A program made the translations under genes and the position numbers. The notes beneath the pieces are model-generated. The model worked only from the letters and a program-made list of their open reading frames with translations. It had not been told where the DNA came from and did no database searches. From the NCBI RefSeq assembly GCF_900078755.1, contig NZ_FKIH01000064.1: a DNA stretch of 5,728 nt; one strand, 5' to 3'. Shown in pieces: positions 1 to 5,728 of this stretch. This DNA comes from Ichthyocystis sparus (GTDB lineage: Bacteria > Pseudomonadota > Gammaproteobacteria > Burkholderiales > 2013Ark19i). Each line of letters begins with the position of its first letter. Position 1 is the stretch's first letter.

Positions 1-270
1 TCAATACCACTTAGGTGCGGAGCAAAATCACCTTCATCACCAACTGTGCAAGAAAGTCCAATCTCATGTAACTTTTCCCTTGATGAACAAAGAAACTAAA
101 ACATCGCATTTACGACGGTTGTTGCGAGTGCTTTTTGTCAGATATTTGATACCTTGCCAGTCATTGTCATCAAAGTAAAAAAACAATAACAGAATAACAG
201 GAATAATTATATGTCCTGTAGGATAGCACGCAGCGTTTCAGATAGTAGCTAGCGATAGTAAAAGGAACCG
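1..270 (-). pseudogene. eno: Decayed enolase copy 0, middle part only, cut by the window start
   Basis: Enolase interconverts 2-phosphoglycerate and phosphoenolpyruvate in glycolysis; this copy cannot make it. On the minus strand, 80 down to 3 reads as 26 open codons, REKLHEIGLSC then TVGDEGDFAPHLSGI. This matches the enolase segment ending in the near-invariant VGDEGGFAPN loop, with G changed to D and N to H. Upstream in the same strand there is an in-frame TAG after about five more codons. About 40 codons further upstream, 218-193 resembles QEFMIIPV but carries a TAA. Weaker similarity to the LPVPM..NGGAHA region runs to about 270. The N-terminal third is missing, because the C-terminus of the next copy starts near 345. 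The C-terminal half would lie left of the window. It could be the 3' part of a less damaged gene, but the stops argue against that. Confidence 0.82.
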
Positions 271-339
271 ACCTGAATCAAATCTCTGTGTGTGTTCTGT
301 AATGGATCATAGCCCGATGTATAGGACACAGCGTAGGAT

Positions 340-720
340 TTTGTGGTCCTTGCCTCTCTCTCTTCTGTCTGTAACCTATTATTTGACTGTGTAAAAGTAA
401 CTTTGATAGGACTCTTCCCCAGAATCGTTCAAACTTGCTGTGCCGTAATAAGATATGATAGCCGAAATATTTAAATGTTTCTGTTAATATTCCAATTCAA
501 TTTGATTTAGCTTGAGTGGAAGCTTGAGTGGAGTATCGTTGCCAAATTTTACAAAATGTCCTGCTTTTGTACAACGTTCCTACTAACTACACTCCTATCT
601 CCAAAACTCCAACTAACTATTGCCAGCCACTCCAATAATCCTCAGCCATACCGTCTTCTGTAGATATTACTGGAAAACAACTACCAAAATTGTCCAAACA
701 ATGCTTAATGGTTCTTTTGT
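340..720 (-). pseudogene. eno: Decayed enolase copy 1b, C-terminal half
   Basis: On the minus strand, 673-620 is 18 open codons reading PVISTEDGMAEDYWSGWQ. This is the enolase PxxSIEDGxxEDDWxGW segment, which carries a metal-binding Asp, almost intact. A TAG follows at once, then a degraded LVGDDLF-like stretch to about 565. Further down, 506-471 aligns at base level with the NQxGTLTETF segment of the copy at 2687-3130. 450-404 corresponds to GYGT..HRSGET, and 380-348 to the C-terminal NQL-R-EE(E)LG. The order of motifs is therefore that of enolase from about residue 280 to the C-terminus. No N-terminal half is recognisable directly upstream (720-860), so this is a truncated copy abutting copy 1a. 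Stops and several indels exclude function. Confidence 0.85.
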
Positions 721-859
721 GGTATTTGTGTATTTTGGTATCACCTTATGCAAATATGTAGAAGAATCGATTGGTTAAACCTACAAAGATGACAGAGAGA
801 TAGGATAGGACGTATCACTAGGAAACTCTCTGGTAACGAATAAATTATTTTATTGGCCA

Positions 860-1700
860 TGAGGGAGATAGGTCAGTATAATGTTTTAAATTAAACTCTA
901 AGGCAAAATGTATTCTCAACTATCAAATCATACATGAATGGGCATGTTGGATATTTCCTATGTTGCTATGCGGAAAATACACGTAGAGCACTACAGCCTC
1001 AACACACTGGCTGAAATGTTTGCTAGTTCCAAATACATGGTCATCAGTTGCTAGACGCTCCTATCAACCTCAGTCATGTCATCTTTACAAAAATCAAAAA
1101 CAGACAAATACATGGCATCTACAATAAACCTAAATCTTGCTCAACATTACTTCATATGGGGAGCAAAACTACCTTCGTCATCAACTGTACAAGAAAGCTA
1201 AATTTCATGTGGATTTTCCCTTAAAGCTATGCACAGACATAAATATAAATATTATGGATAACTGCATTTCAGCAGATTGCATAAATTAGGCATGACATTT
1301 ACCTTCACAAGGAAGGATGATGAATTTTGGCTGCGTTGACATGAAATCTAATTAGCAAAAATTACTCTAAGCTTCATATAATATATTTAGGGCAGTAGGA
1401 AAAAAACTCTCCTCCATCTTTCCCACAGCAATCAAGAAAAAGAATAATATTTTGAATGGATTTTATTAGCTCCAAGAATCAACACATTTTTGTTATGCTA
1501 TTTATGAGATAGAAGAAGCCTATCGGGCATATGGATGAGGTACCCAATTATCTTTCCCAATGTAGCATTAGTATAACTAACAAAACCGCAACAAATTTGC
1601 ATAATACTAAAAAGCAATATGATTATACTACGGTTAATTAGTACCTCCATTACTGTATTATTGATATCAATTTAAACAGTAAAAATTCATATGAATAATA
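860..1700 (-). pseudogene. eno: Decayed enolase copy 1a, near end to end but internally deleted
   Basis: Minus-strand motifs occur in enolase order. 1662-1633 reads NNTVMEVLIN (ancestral RGNPTVEVE). 1479-1465 reads ILGAN (KLGANAIL). A degraded LPVPMMNIINGG lies near 1395-1420, and KFIILP near 1310-1330 (QEFMIMP). A single frame from 1221 to 1111 reads RENPHEI-stop-LSCTVDDEGSFAPHMK and on through three or more stops to FIVDAM (EALDFIVDAM). 1045-1019 reads DDHVFGTSK (DDLFVTNSK), 979-965 YFPHS (VSHRS), and 938-915 FMYDLIVE (FIADLAVG). The distance from VGDEG to DDLFVT is far shorter than in a real enolase, so about 80-90 codons, including the IEDG segment, have been deleted. The N-terminus lies about 130 bp from the divergent gene at 1836. 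It cannot be functional. Exact ends are uncertain by tens of bases. Confidence 0.87.
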
Positions 1701-1763
1701 TTTTTTCACCTTTAGCATGGTTTGGGCGCGGATGCTTACCTTGATTGGCGATTACTTAATTGT

Positions 1764-1770
1764 CAATAAT
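1764..1770 (+). promoter_or_regulatory. Possible -10 element of the gene at 1836
   Basis: CAATAAT sits at 1764-1770, with TTGATT at 1741-1746 about 17-18 bases upstream as a possible -35, giving a leader of roughly 60 bases. The stretch 1720-1800 appears loosely related to the DNA before the family relic at 5128. There the aligned position is a perfect TATAAT (5069-5074) followed by a similar TGTG..AAAATAA run. That parallel is the main support; the match to consensus is weak and could be chance in AT-rich DNA. Confidence 0.3.
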
Positions 1771-1822
1771 CATTTGTGTAAAAATAAAAAAACAAGTCAG
1801 GTCATAGTAGAAAAACAATAAT

Positions 1823-1827
1823 GGAGG
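1823..1827 (+). promoter_or_regulatory. Ribosome binding site fixing the start at 1836
   Basis: GGAGG lies 8 bases before the ATG at 1836. The upstream in-frame ATG at 1821 would overlap this Shine-Dalgarno and has only AACAAT before it. The paralogue has the same layout: AACAATAAATGG, then GGGAG (5333-5337), then 7 bases, then ATGTCTGA at 5345. This supports ATG-TCT as the real start in both. Confidence 0.75.
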
Positions 1828-1835
1828 GTGTTTGT

Positions 1836-2639
1836 ATGTCTGGTAGAATAAGTTTAAGCGCTTCAGGTGGTAGCAGCAGTAGTTCGGAAGCTGATGAACC
1901 TGCTGGTAACGGGGGAGATAACTCTTCCCTTGGAGCAGTCGGTCAAGATGGTAGGGAGTGTAGCAAATTAGGGGATGCTGGTCCCGGCGGAAGCTCCTCC
2001 CAGCAGCCTAGGTATCTGGCGTTGGGTGCAAGGCCCAAAAAAAAACCAGCAAAAAAAGAAGGGGAAGGGTCTAAAGTATCCACTAAGGGTAAGGGTGTTG
2101 TATGGGTTAAAATAGATAGAAGAGCAGCGAGACTTCATAGAGGTAGGGGACAAGAACTTGCTGCTGAGGTAGCTGCTAGGGCTGCTGCTAAATGGAAAGA
2201 GAAAGAGAAAGAAGTCGGAGTGGAAGGTGATGGATCGGGTTTGACAGCGCTAAGATATGAGGATACGGAGCAACGAGGTACTCATGGTCGGGTTGGTGGT
2301 AGGAAGAAAATTACCCTCATGTCTGACATACGTCATGATTTTAGGCGCTATGGAGTTGGGGTCTCGTTGTTCTTTCTACTTTTAATTGGCGCTTTTTTTC
2401 TGGGGCCGCCTATTTTGTTGATTGCGTTTGCACTTAGCAATATACTAGAAAACTCAAAAGACTCTGGCCAGAAGGATGGTAGTGTGTCTGCGTCATTTAG
2501 GAGAAAATTTAATTATCTTCTTCTTGTGTTATCGGTTATGTATTTGCTTCTCGTGCTAAAAAGGATTGCGATGATACCTCACAATAAGAATAAAGCCCTG
2601 TCTCAACGAGACAAGAGTAAGAGGCAAAAGCGAAGATAG
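1836..2639 (+). CDS. Ser/Gly-rich basic protein with two C-terminal membrane helices; duplicated family
   Basis: The protein has 267 residues; I recognise no named family and assign no biochemical function. Residues 1-60 are Ser/Gly-rich and acidic (SSSSSEADEP, LGAVGQDG), probably disordered, with no signal peptide. Residues 61-130 are basic to mixed-charge: LGARPKKK, KGKGVVW, RRAARLHRGRGQELAAE, then a Lys/Glu run that could be helical. Residues 173-203 form a long hydrophobic stretch with a central Pro-Pro (FFLGPPILL). Residues 227-245 form a second. The tail 251-267 has 9 Lys/Arg in 17 and ends KRQKRR. The likely topology is a membrane hairpin with both ends on the same side. The start at 1836 is chosen over 1821 because of the Shine-Dalgarno and the paralogue. 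An A9 run (2037-2045) and an A7 run (2051-2057) lie in the coding sequence. GC is clearly higher than in the flanks. It is divergent from enolase remnant 1a and convergent with remnant 2b. A secreted or host-membrane role is possible but only inferred. Confidence 0.85.
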   Translation: MSGRISLSASGGSSSSSEADEPAGNGGDNSSLGAVGQDGRECSKLGDAGPGGSSSQQPRYLALGARPKKKPAKKEGEGSKVSTKGKGVVWVKIDRRAARLHRGRGQELAAEVAARAAAKWKEKEKEVGVEGDGSGLTALRYEDTEQRGTHGRVGGRKKITLMSDIRHDFRRYGVGVSLFFLLLIGAFFLGPPILLIAFALSNILENSKDSGQKDGSVSASFRRKFNYLLLVLSVMYLLLVLKRIAMIPHNKNKALSQRDKSKRQKRR

Positions 2640-2650
2640 GGATAAAAATG

Positions 2651-2686
2651 CCTAGAGGCCTAGAGGTTGACCCCTCTAGGTCTAGG
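2651..2686 (-). terminator. Hairpin between convergent genes; best read as an eno-side terminator
   Basis: Two direct copies of CCTAGAGG (2651-2666) pair with CCTCTAGGTCTAGG (2673-2686). This gives 8 bp, a two-base GG bulge on one arm, then 6 bp, around the loop TTGACC (2667-2672). On the minus strand the stem is followed by CATTTTTATC, a five-T run, as in a Rho-independent terminator. It sits just past the C-terminal coding remnant of enolase copy 2b. On the plus strand it begins 11 bases after the stop codon at 2639 but lacks a T run (TAAACGGG follows), so for that gene it would be at most a weak or 3'-stabilising structure. Confidence 0.6.
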
Positions 2687-3130
2687 TAAACGGGTCCTTA
2701 CCAGAAAAGTAGCAACCCCCCTACCTAGTTCCTCTTCTGTACGAATGAGTTGGTTGTGTTTGGAGGTGCGGTCGGAACGGCATGGCACTCCAGTCTTGAT
2801 TGGACCAGCACTCCAAACAACTGACAAATCAAGCTGTCACTGGTTTCTCCAGAACGATGCGGAATTACTGTACCGTACCAGACCTGCTTGCTAAAAAAAA
2901 TGCCTCAAACGTCTCTGTTAATGTCCCAACTTGGTTAGGCTTAATTAAAATAGCATTAGCATACTTAATCCCAACTCCCTTACGTAAAAACAAAGACTGA
3001 GTCACAAAAAGATCATATCCCACCAATGTACCCTATCTCCCAAACGCTTGGTCAATAATTGCCAAACACTCCAATCTTCATAAATTCATAGTGGGGGGCA
3101 TTGACTTCCCCATCTTCCACACCTAAAGAG
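2687..3130 (-). pseudogene. eno: Decayed enolase copy 2b, C-terminal half, the best preserved copy
   Basis: Minus-strand order: a degraded VEDG near 3105-3118 (IEDG); 3079-3029 reads EDWSVWQLLTKRLGDRV; 3020-2901 is 40 uninterrupted codons including GYDLFVTQS and YANAILIKPNQVGTLTETF; 2880-2836 reads WYGTVIPHRSGETSD; from 2821 down comes VVWSAGPIKTGVPCRSDR, then TSKHNQLIRTEEELGRG near 2716. These are the enolase catalytic and C-terminal segments, including the ILIKPNQ lysine and HRSGET. The breaks are small: one base missing in 3021-3028, one in the A8 run at 2893-2900, and about four in 2822-2835. The N-terminal half is absent. This region has visibly higher GC than the other copies, consistent with more recent inactivation. 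It converges on the gene ending at 2639. Short plus-strand ORFs across it are chance frames. Confidence 0.93.
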
Positions 3131-3339
3131 GAAAGTATAATGGTTCATTAACCACTAAAGCCCCTCATAGGAAAAATGACAAAGTAAGTGAATCTGCTGT
3201 ATCACAAAGAAGGTGATTATCAAGTAAGAACAAGAGATCTAAAAAATAAGATGACACTCTACTGTAGAGTGCGTGCGTTCATTAATTGCTAAAAAAGCAC
3301 TATTGGTGTAGTAATTTTGTTTGCTGTGTATGAATGTAA
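3131..3339. other. Unassigned spacer between two enolase remnants
   Basis: I see no gene and no clear enolase motif in these roughly 200 bases. Apart from the inverted repeat at 3255-3271 it is featureless AT-rich DNA. It is probably what remains of the junction between copies 2a and 2b. Confidence 0.4.
3255..3271 (-). terminator. Short inverted repeat, possible terminator of enolase copy 2a
   Basis: The 17 bases CACTCTACTGTAGAGTG are a perfect palindrome of 8-base arms about one central base. As RNA on the minus strand they fold to a 6-bp stem with a 5-base loop, followed after a few bases by a six-T run (TTATTTTTTAG). It lies about 100 bases beyond the C-terminal remnant of copy 2a (3407-3375). 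Its perfection in otherwise decayed DNA is notable. A protein-binding operator is the alternative reading. Confidence 0.35.
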
Positions 3340-4050
3340 TCTGTGTACAGGCGCAAGGTGGTGGCAAACTACAACACTGTGCCCTCCCCCTTAATACGAA
3401 TTGGATGACCGCGTTTTGAAGTACCATCACAACATATTATTCCGTATTAGTTTGACAAGCACATGACTAAAATCCTAAGAACTGTAAAATCAGCAATAAA
3501 ACCGTCACTTGAACTTCCAGAATTAGAATAAATCACCGTCCTATGACTAAAAACACTCACCCTAGAAATATTCAGTAGAATTACATCTCTGGTTCATAAA
3601 ATCTTAGCGCAACCCAAATCAGTGGGTCATGCTCTAACGGAGCAAAAAAACCTTCATTTTCACTATCAACTTCGTACTAAAATAATTTCAAGCTTTTTAC
3701 TTCATATAAATAAATAACTAAAATTCTTACTACGTACTGAAGCAATATCTCAAAATACCTTTATACATGACTCTTAGGGTCTCTATTAATGCTGTAAATC
3801 CTATTACAACAACAAGATAAAGTAAAATTTTATATATCCTGTCTCTATAATAAATTAATACTCTTTCATTAAGTAACTGTTAATAGTAAAAAATATAAAT
3901 CTCAATACAATTCGCCCATAATAGATCTATGCAACACCGAAAAAATAGGTAGTTTCATTATGTCATACTATTGCTTTTAACATTATGTGTGTAATTACAT
4001 AAAAAAACCTGTGTTTGTTACTTATTAATCAATGTATAAATAACCAAGTT
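3340..4050 (-). pseudogene. eno: Decayed enolase copy 2a, internally deleted
   Basis: On the minus strand, 3751-3683 aligns with the EALR..EVFxYLxEKL helix segment. After a stop, 3670-3638 reads VDSENEGFFAP, a degraded VGDEGGFAP. 3521-3480 then reads 14 open codons, SGSSSDGFIADFTV, matching (HR)SGETSDxFIADLxV. 3407-3375 reads HPIRIKGEGTV, matching NQLxRIEEELG. VGDEG and SGET are only about 120 bases apart instead of roughly 450-500, so the central catalytic half has been deleted, as in copy 1a. Upstream, 3780-3820 resembles NVINGGAHADN..QEFM, and 3910-3930 resembles the LGAN segment. The N-terminal limit near 4050 is a guess. It cannot be functional. Confidence 0.8.
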
Positions 4051-4059
4051 GTCAAAAAT

Positions 4060-4990
4060 AATTTTCTAATTTTAGAAATAGTGAGATATTGTCTATCATC
4101 CTGCAAAAAGATAATGGAAGTATATCATCATAAAAAGAATAAACATGGGTTACTAAAATTCATTGCGGAATAATATGTTTTTCTTTTGATGGGATGATTA
4201 AAAAAATCAGTAAATCATATATTATGAAGGATAAGAATACTTATGCCATTATAATAATATTCAGAGTAAGCGTGATGAAGATCCTGGTTCGTTATTTATC
4301 CTTTAGCAAATCACATAAGATTGTAATAAACTAGGAGCAAGCGCAACAGAACACAAAATATAAGAAAAAAGGTGGTATAGATCAGGTTAAAACCCTAATC
4401 TAAGGCCAGCAAAATCTCTAAACAAGACAGACAAAAACCCGCCTCCGAGCACAATGCTAAATTGGTAAGTATAATTGGCTATAGTTACTATTAGTAATAT
4501 AACGAATACATAAGAACTAAGAATTAGTACTTCTAGATGTATTTACTATCCAAAGGACAATCCTATCTAGCAAAAAATAAAGTTCGCGTAACAAAATCAA
4601 CCTTTCTCACTCTTAAAGCCAGCTATACTCTTAACTCTAGTATCTCTACGTAACCTGATTTAATTGTGATGTATCACAAAATTATAATACCTAGCCCTGA
4701 GTCATATAATCAAATCAAATTCAAATACCTAACTATTTTTAGATGATATTTTCATAATATTATAACATTCACATCTATCACAATTCTTCGGGTGCATTTA
4801 AAAATTTTTATGACGGTACAAAACAAATCATATCTATAGTGGACAAACATCTGCTTATTCTTCTATCAAGTCAAACAGGAACACACACATTCTGTAACTG
4901 TTAGTACTTGCATGGCAGCATTCATTAATAAATATAATATATGTTTCACTAACTATAGATATAGTTTAACCTTAAAGTTAAAAAGTTAAT
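4060..4990 (-). pseudogene. eno: Decayed enolase copy 3, nearly full span
   Basis: Minus-strand motifs in enolase order: 4911-4897 encodes ASTNS (GASTGS substrate loop), preceded by a degraded VEVxxxL..NGAA near 4915-4950. Near 4545 lies VLWIVN (LPVPMVN), and near 4525 LEVLIL (QEFMIL). 4460-4398 is 21 open codons, LALCSEAGF then CLSCLEILLALD, matching EALDLICEAxxxAGFxxGKDIxLALD. 4250-4206 reads NGISILILHNI-stop-FTD (ANAILIKPNQIGTLTE). 4159-4100 is 20 open codons beginning ILVTHVYS and continuing DDILPLSFCR (TIVSHRSGETxDxIADLSFACR). A possible SKYNQLLRIEE remnant follows to about 4060. The VGDEGGFAP loop and much of the IEDG region are deleted. Its C-terminus directly abuts the N-terminus of copy 2a, head to tail. 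Confidence 0.8.
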
Positions 4991-5068
4991 AGAAACCATA
5001 CCTTTTACCACATACTCTTGGCTCAAGTATGGTGGCGTCTTGCGGCAAGGATAGATACTAATCCTCGC

Positions 5069-5074
5069 TATAAT
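5069..5074 (+). promoter_or_regulatory. Possible -10 element upstream of the family relic and gene 2
   Basis: A perfect TATAAT lies about 55 bases before the relic start at 5128, the same relative place as the candidate -10 of the gene at 1836. No convincing -35 is seen. If active, it could also drive the gene at 5345, which has only about 34 bases between it and the relic. Confidence 0.3.
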
Positions 5075-5127
5075 ATGTGCATTTAAGTGGAAAATAACGC
5101 TAAAGATGATAGGCAAGGGGTGGTTGT

Positions 5128-5310
5128 GTATCTCATAAAAAAACTCAAGGTACTTCAGTGTTTACAACTCAAAGATCAGTGGGAGTAGTAACAGTGGTGG
5201 TGGGTGTCGCCTCCCCTTTGTGGAGTAGCTCAGATAGGTTTGGAGAAACAGGAGCTGCACCTGTCTTTTGATGCTTTGACCCTTAATGGGGGATGTGGAG
5301 GTGTCACATT
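5128..5310 (+). pseudogene. Relic of a third member of the 1836/5345 gene family
   Basis: From 5128 the first 31 bases match the start of the gene at 5345 at about 22 positions without gaps, giving VSHKKTQGTS against MSDKRIYGAS. The start codon is changed from ATG to GTA. The leader (GGGTGGTTGTGTATCTCATA) matches the leader of the gene at 1836 (GGGTGTTTGTATGTCTGGTA). Further on, CCTCCCCTTTGTGGAGTAGCTCAGATAGG aligns with the segment of the 5345 gene encoding PPLGAIGQD, and GGAGCTGCACCTGTC with its SGAPLTG region. Frames shift between these segments, and a TGA near 5271 closes the longest one. Only the N-terminal third survives; nothing like the membrane helices is present. It is not translated as a family member. 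Confidence 0.6.
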
Positions 5311-5332
5311 AACAATAAAACAATAAATGGGT

Positions 5333-5337
5333 GGGAG
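5333..5337 (+). promoter_or_regulatory. Ribosome binding site of the gene at 5345
   Basis: GGGAG ends 7 bases before the ATG at 5345, within the purine-rich run GGGTGGGAGTGG. The preceding AACAATAAATGG parallels AACAATAATGG before the paralogue at 1836. Confidence 0.65.
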
Positions 5338-5344
5338 TGGTGCT

Positions 5345-5728
5345 ATGTCTGATAAAAGAATATACGGTGCTTCAGGCAGTGATGGTAGTTCAGAAACTGA
5401 CGAATCTGATGCCGGTGAAAGTGGACCTCCACTTGGAGCGATCGGTCAAGATACTGAAAAAAGCGAAAGATCAGAGAGTAGTAGAGCCGGTGGCTGTGGG
5501 TCAGGTGCACCATTAACAGGTCCTAGTGGCTCTGGATCATCTGGTGCATTGGGTGCAAGACCAAAGGTGGGACACGGGGGGAAAAGTCGGGGGAAAAGAA
5601 CTGATGTGTGGCATAACGAACGCCGGAGATCGGCAAAATCTTTGAGAGGTAAAGGACAATTGCTCGCTGCTAATGAGGGAAAGGATGGCGGTAAAAAAGA
5701 AGGAGGGAGATCATCATCGGGTTTAAGA
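5345..5728 (+). CDS. Paralogue of the 1836 membrane protein, 3' end beyond the window
   Basis: 128 open codons from ATG to the window end with no stop, so the gene is incomplete here rather than broken. It aligns with the protein at 1836 over its whole visible length: MS, ASG, SSE-DE, LGAIGQD (residues 30-36), LGARPK (69-74), VW (87-88), RRSA (93-96), LRGKGQLLAA (99-108) and SSGL near the end. It is divergent elsewhere and has more Gly/Ser, with no Lys run after RPK. The N-terminus is Ser/Gly-rich and acidic and the later part basic, with no signal peptide. By homology two membrane helices and a basic tail are expected beyond the window. A G6 run (5576-5581) sits close to where the other copy has its A9 run. 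The frame starting at the GTG at 5331 is out of register with this family and is spurious. Function unknown. Confidence 0.85.
   Translation, partial: MSDKRIYGASGSDGSSETDESDAGESGPPLGAIGQDTEKSERSESSRAGGCGSGAPLTGPSGSGSSGALGARPKVGHGGKSRGKRTDVWHNERRRSAKSLRGKGQLLAANEGKDGGKKEGGRSSSGLR

Noticed and set aside
1..80. A functional enolase gene entering from the left
   Set aside because: The VGDEG loop is altered (GDFAPH), a stop lies a few codons upstream and the N-terminal third is missing. I cannot see what lies left of the window.
1821..1835. Upstream in-frame ATG as start of the 1836 gene
   Set aside because: GGAGG at 1823-1827 would lie inside the coding sequence and be wasted. The paralogue starts at the equivalent of 1836.
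1968..2153. Minus-strand open frame of 61 codons
   Set aside because: It lies wholly antisense within the gene at 1836-2639 and has no family-like features.
2667..2894. Plus-strand open frame of 75 codons
   Set aside because: It starts inside the hairpin loop and runs antisense to enolase remnant 2b, whose minus-strand coding similarity is strong. No ribosome binding site is seen.
2800..3000. Plus-strand open frame of 66 codons
   Set aside because: It is antisense to the 40-codon enolase stretch at 2901-3020; a chance open frame opposite former coding sequence.
3239..3430. Minus-strand open frame of 63 codons
   Set aside because: It overlaps the C-terminal remnant of enolase copy 2a but in another frame, and it crosses the palindrome. 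No homology recognised.
5331..5516. Plus-strand open frame from GTG at 5331
   Set aside because: It is out of frame with the 5345 gene, whose frame shows clear similarity to the gene at 1836 and runs open to the window end.
1..5728. tRNA, rRNA, CRISPR array, insertion sequence or transposase
   Set aside because: No cloverleaf-like segment, regularly spaced repeats, terminal inverted repeats or transposase motifs were seen. The repeats present are explained by enolase and family-gene duplication.

Overview
The window reads as a chromosomal segment of an obligate intracellular alphaproteobacterium, most likely family Anaplasmataceae (an Anaplasma or Ehrlichia relative). This is inferred from very low coding density, AT-rich decaying spacers, a small lineage-type membrane protein family and tandem gene-plus-spacer duplication. 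I cannot fix the genus from sequence alone. Only two genes look alive: a complete 267-codon ORF (1836-2639, +) and the 5' part of a paralogue (5345 to the window end, +). Both have a Ser/Gly-rich acidic N-terminus, a shared core (LGA-GQD, LGARPK, VW, RR-A, RG-GQ-LAA) and a purine-rich ribosome binding site just upstream. The complete one ends in two hydrophobic helices and a strongly basic tail.

The apparently empty DNA between them is not empty. Read on the minus strand, almost all of it consists of decayed copies of enolase (eno). I recognise six partial copies: 1-270 (cut by the window start), about 340-720, about 860-1700, about 2687-3130, about 3340-4050 and about 4060-4990. Each carries enolase signatures such as VGDEG-FAP, IEDGMAEDDW-GW, DDLFVTN, ANAILIKPNQ-GTLTET, HRSGETSD and the C-terminal KTG-PCRSDR-SKYNQL-RIEEELG, interrupted by stops, indels and internal deletions.

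The order is: eno remnant; C-terminal half eno; internally deleted eno; gene 1; C-terminal half eno; internally deleted eno; a further eno remnant; a short relic of a gene-1 family member (about 5128-5310); gene 2. The block [half eno, deleted eno, family gene] therefore occurs twice, with eno landmarks offset by about 2.35-2.47 kb. This is best explained by tandem duplication of an eno/family-gene pair, after which the redundant eno copies decayed while the membrane protein genes stayed open.

A hairpin at 2651-2686 lies between gene 1 and the enolase remnant that converges on it. It is followed on the minus strand by a T run, so it resembles a surviving eno terminator. I see no tRNA, rRNA, CRISPR or insertion sequence.
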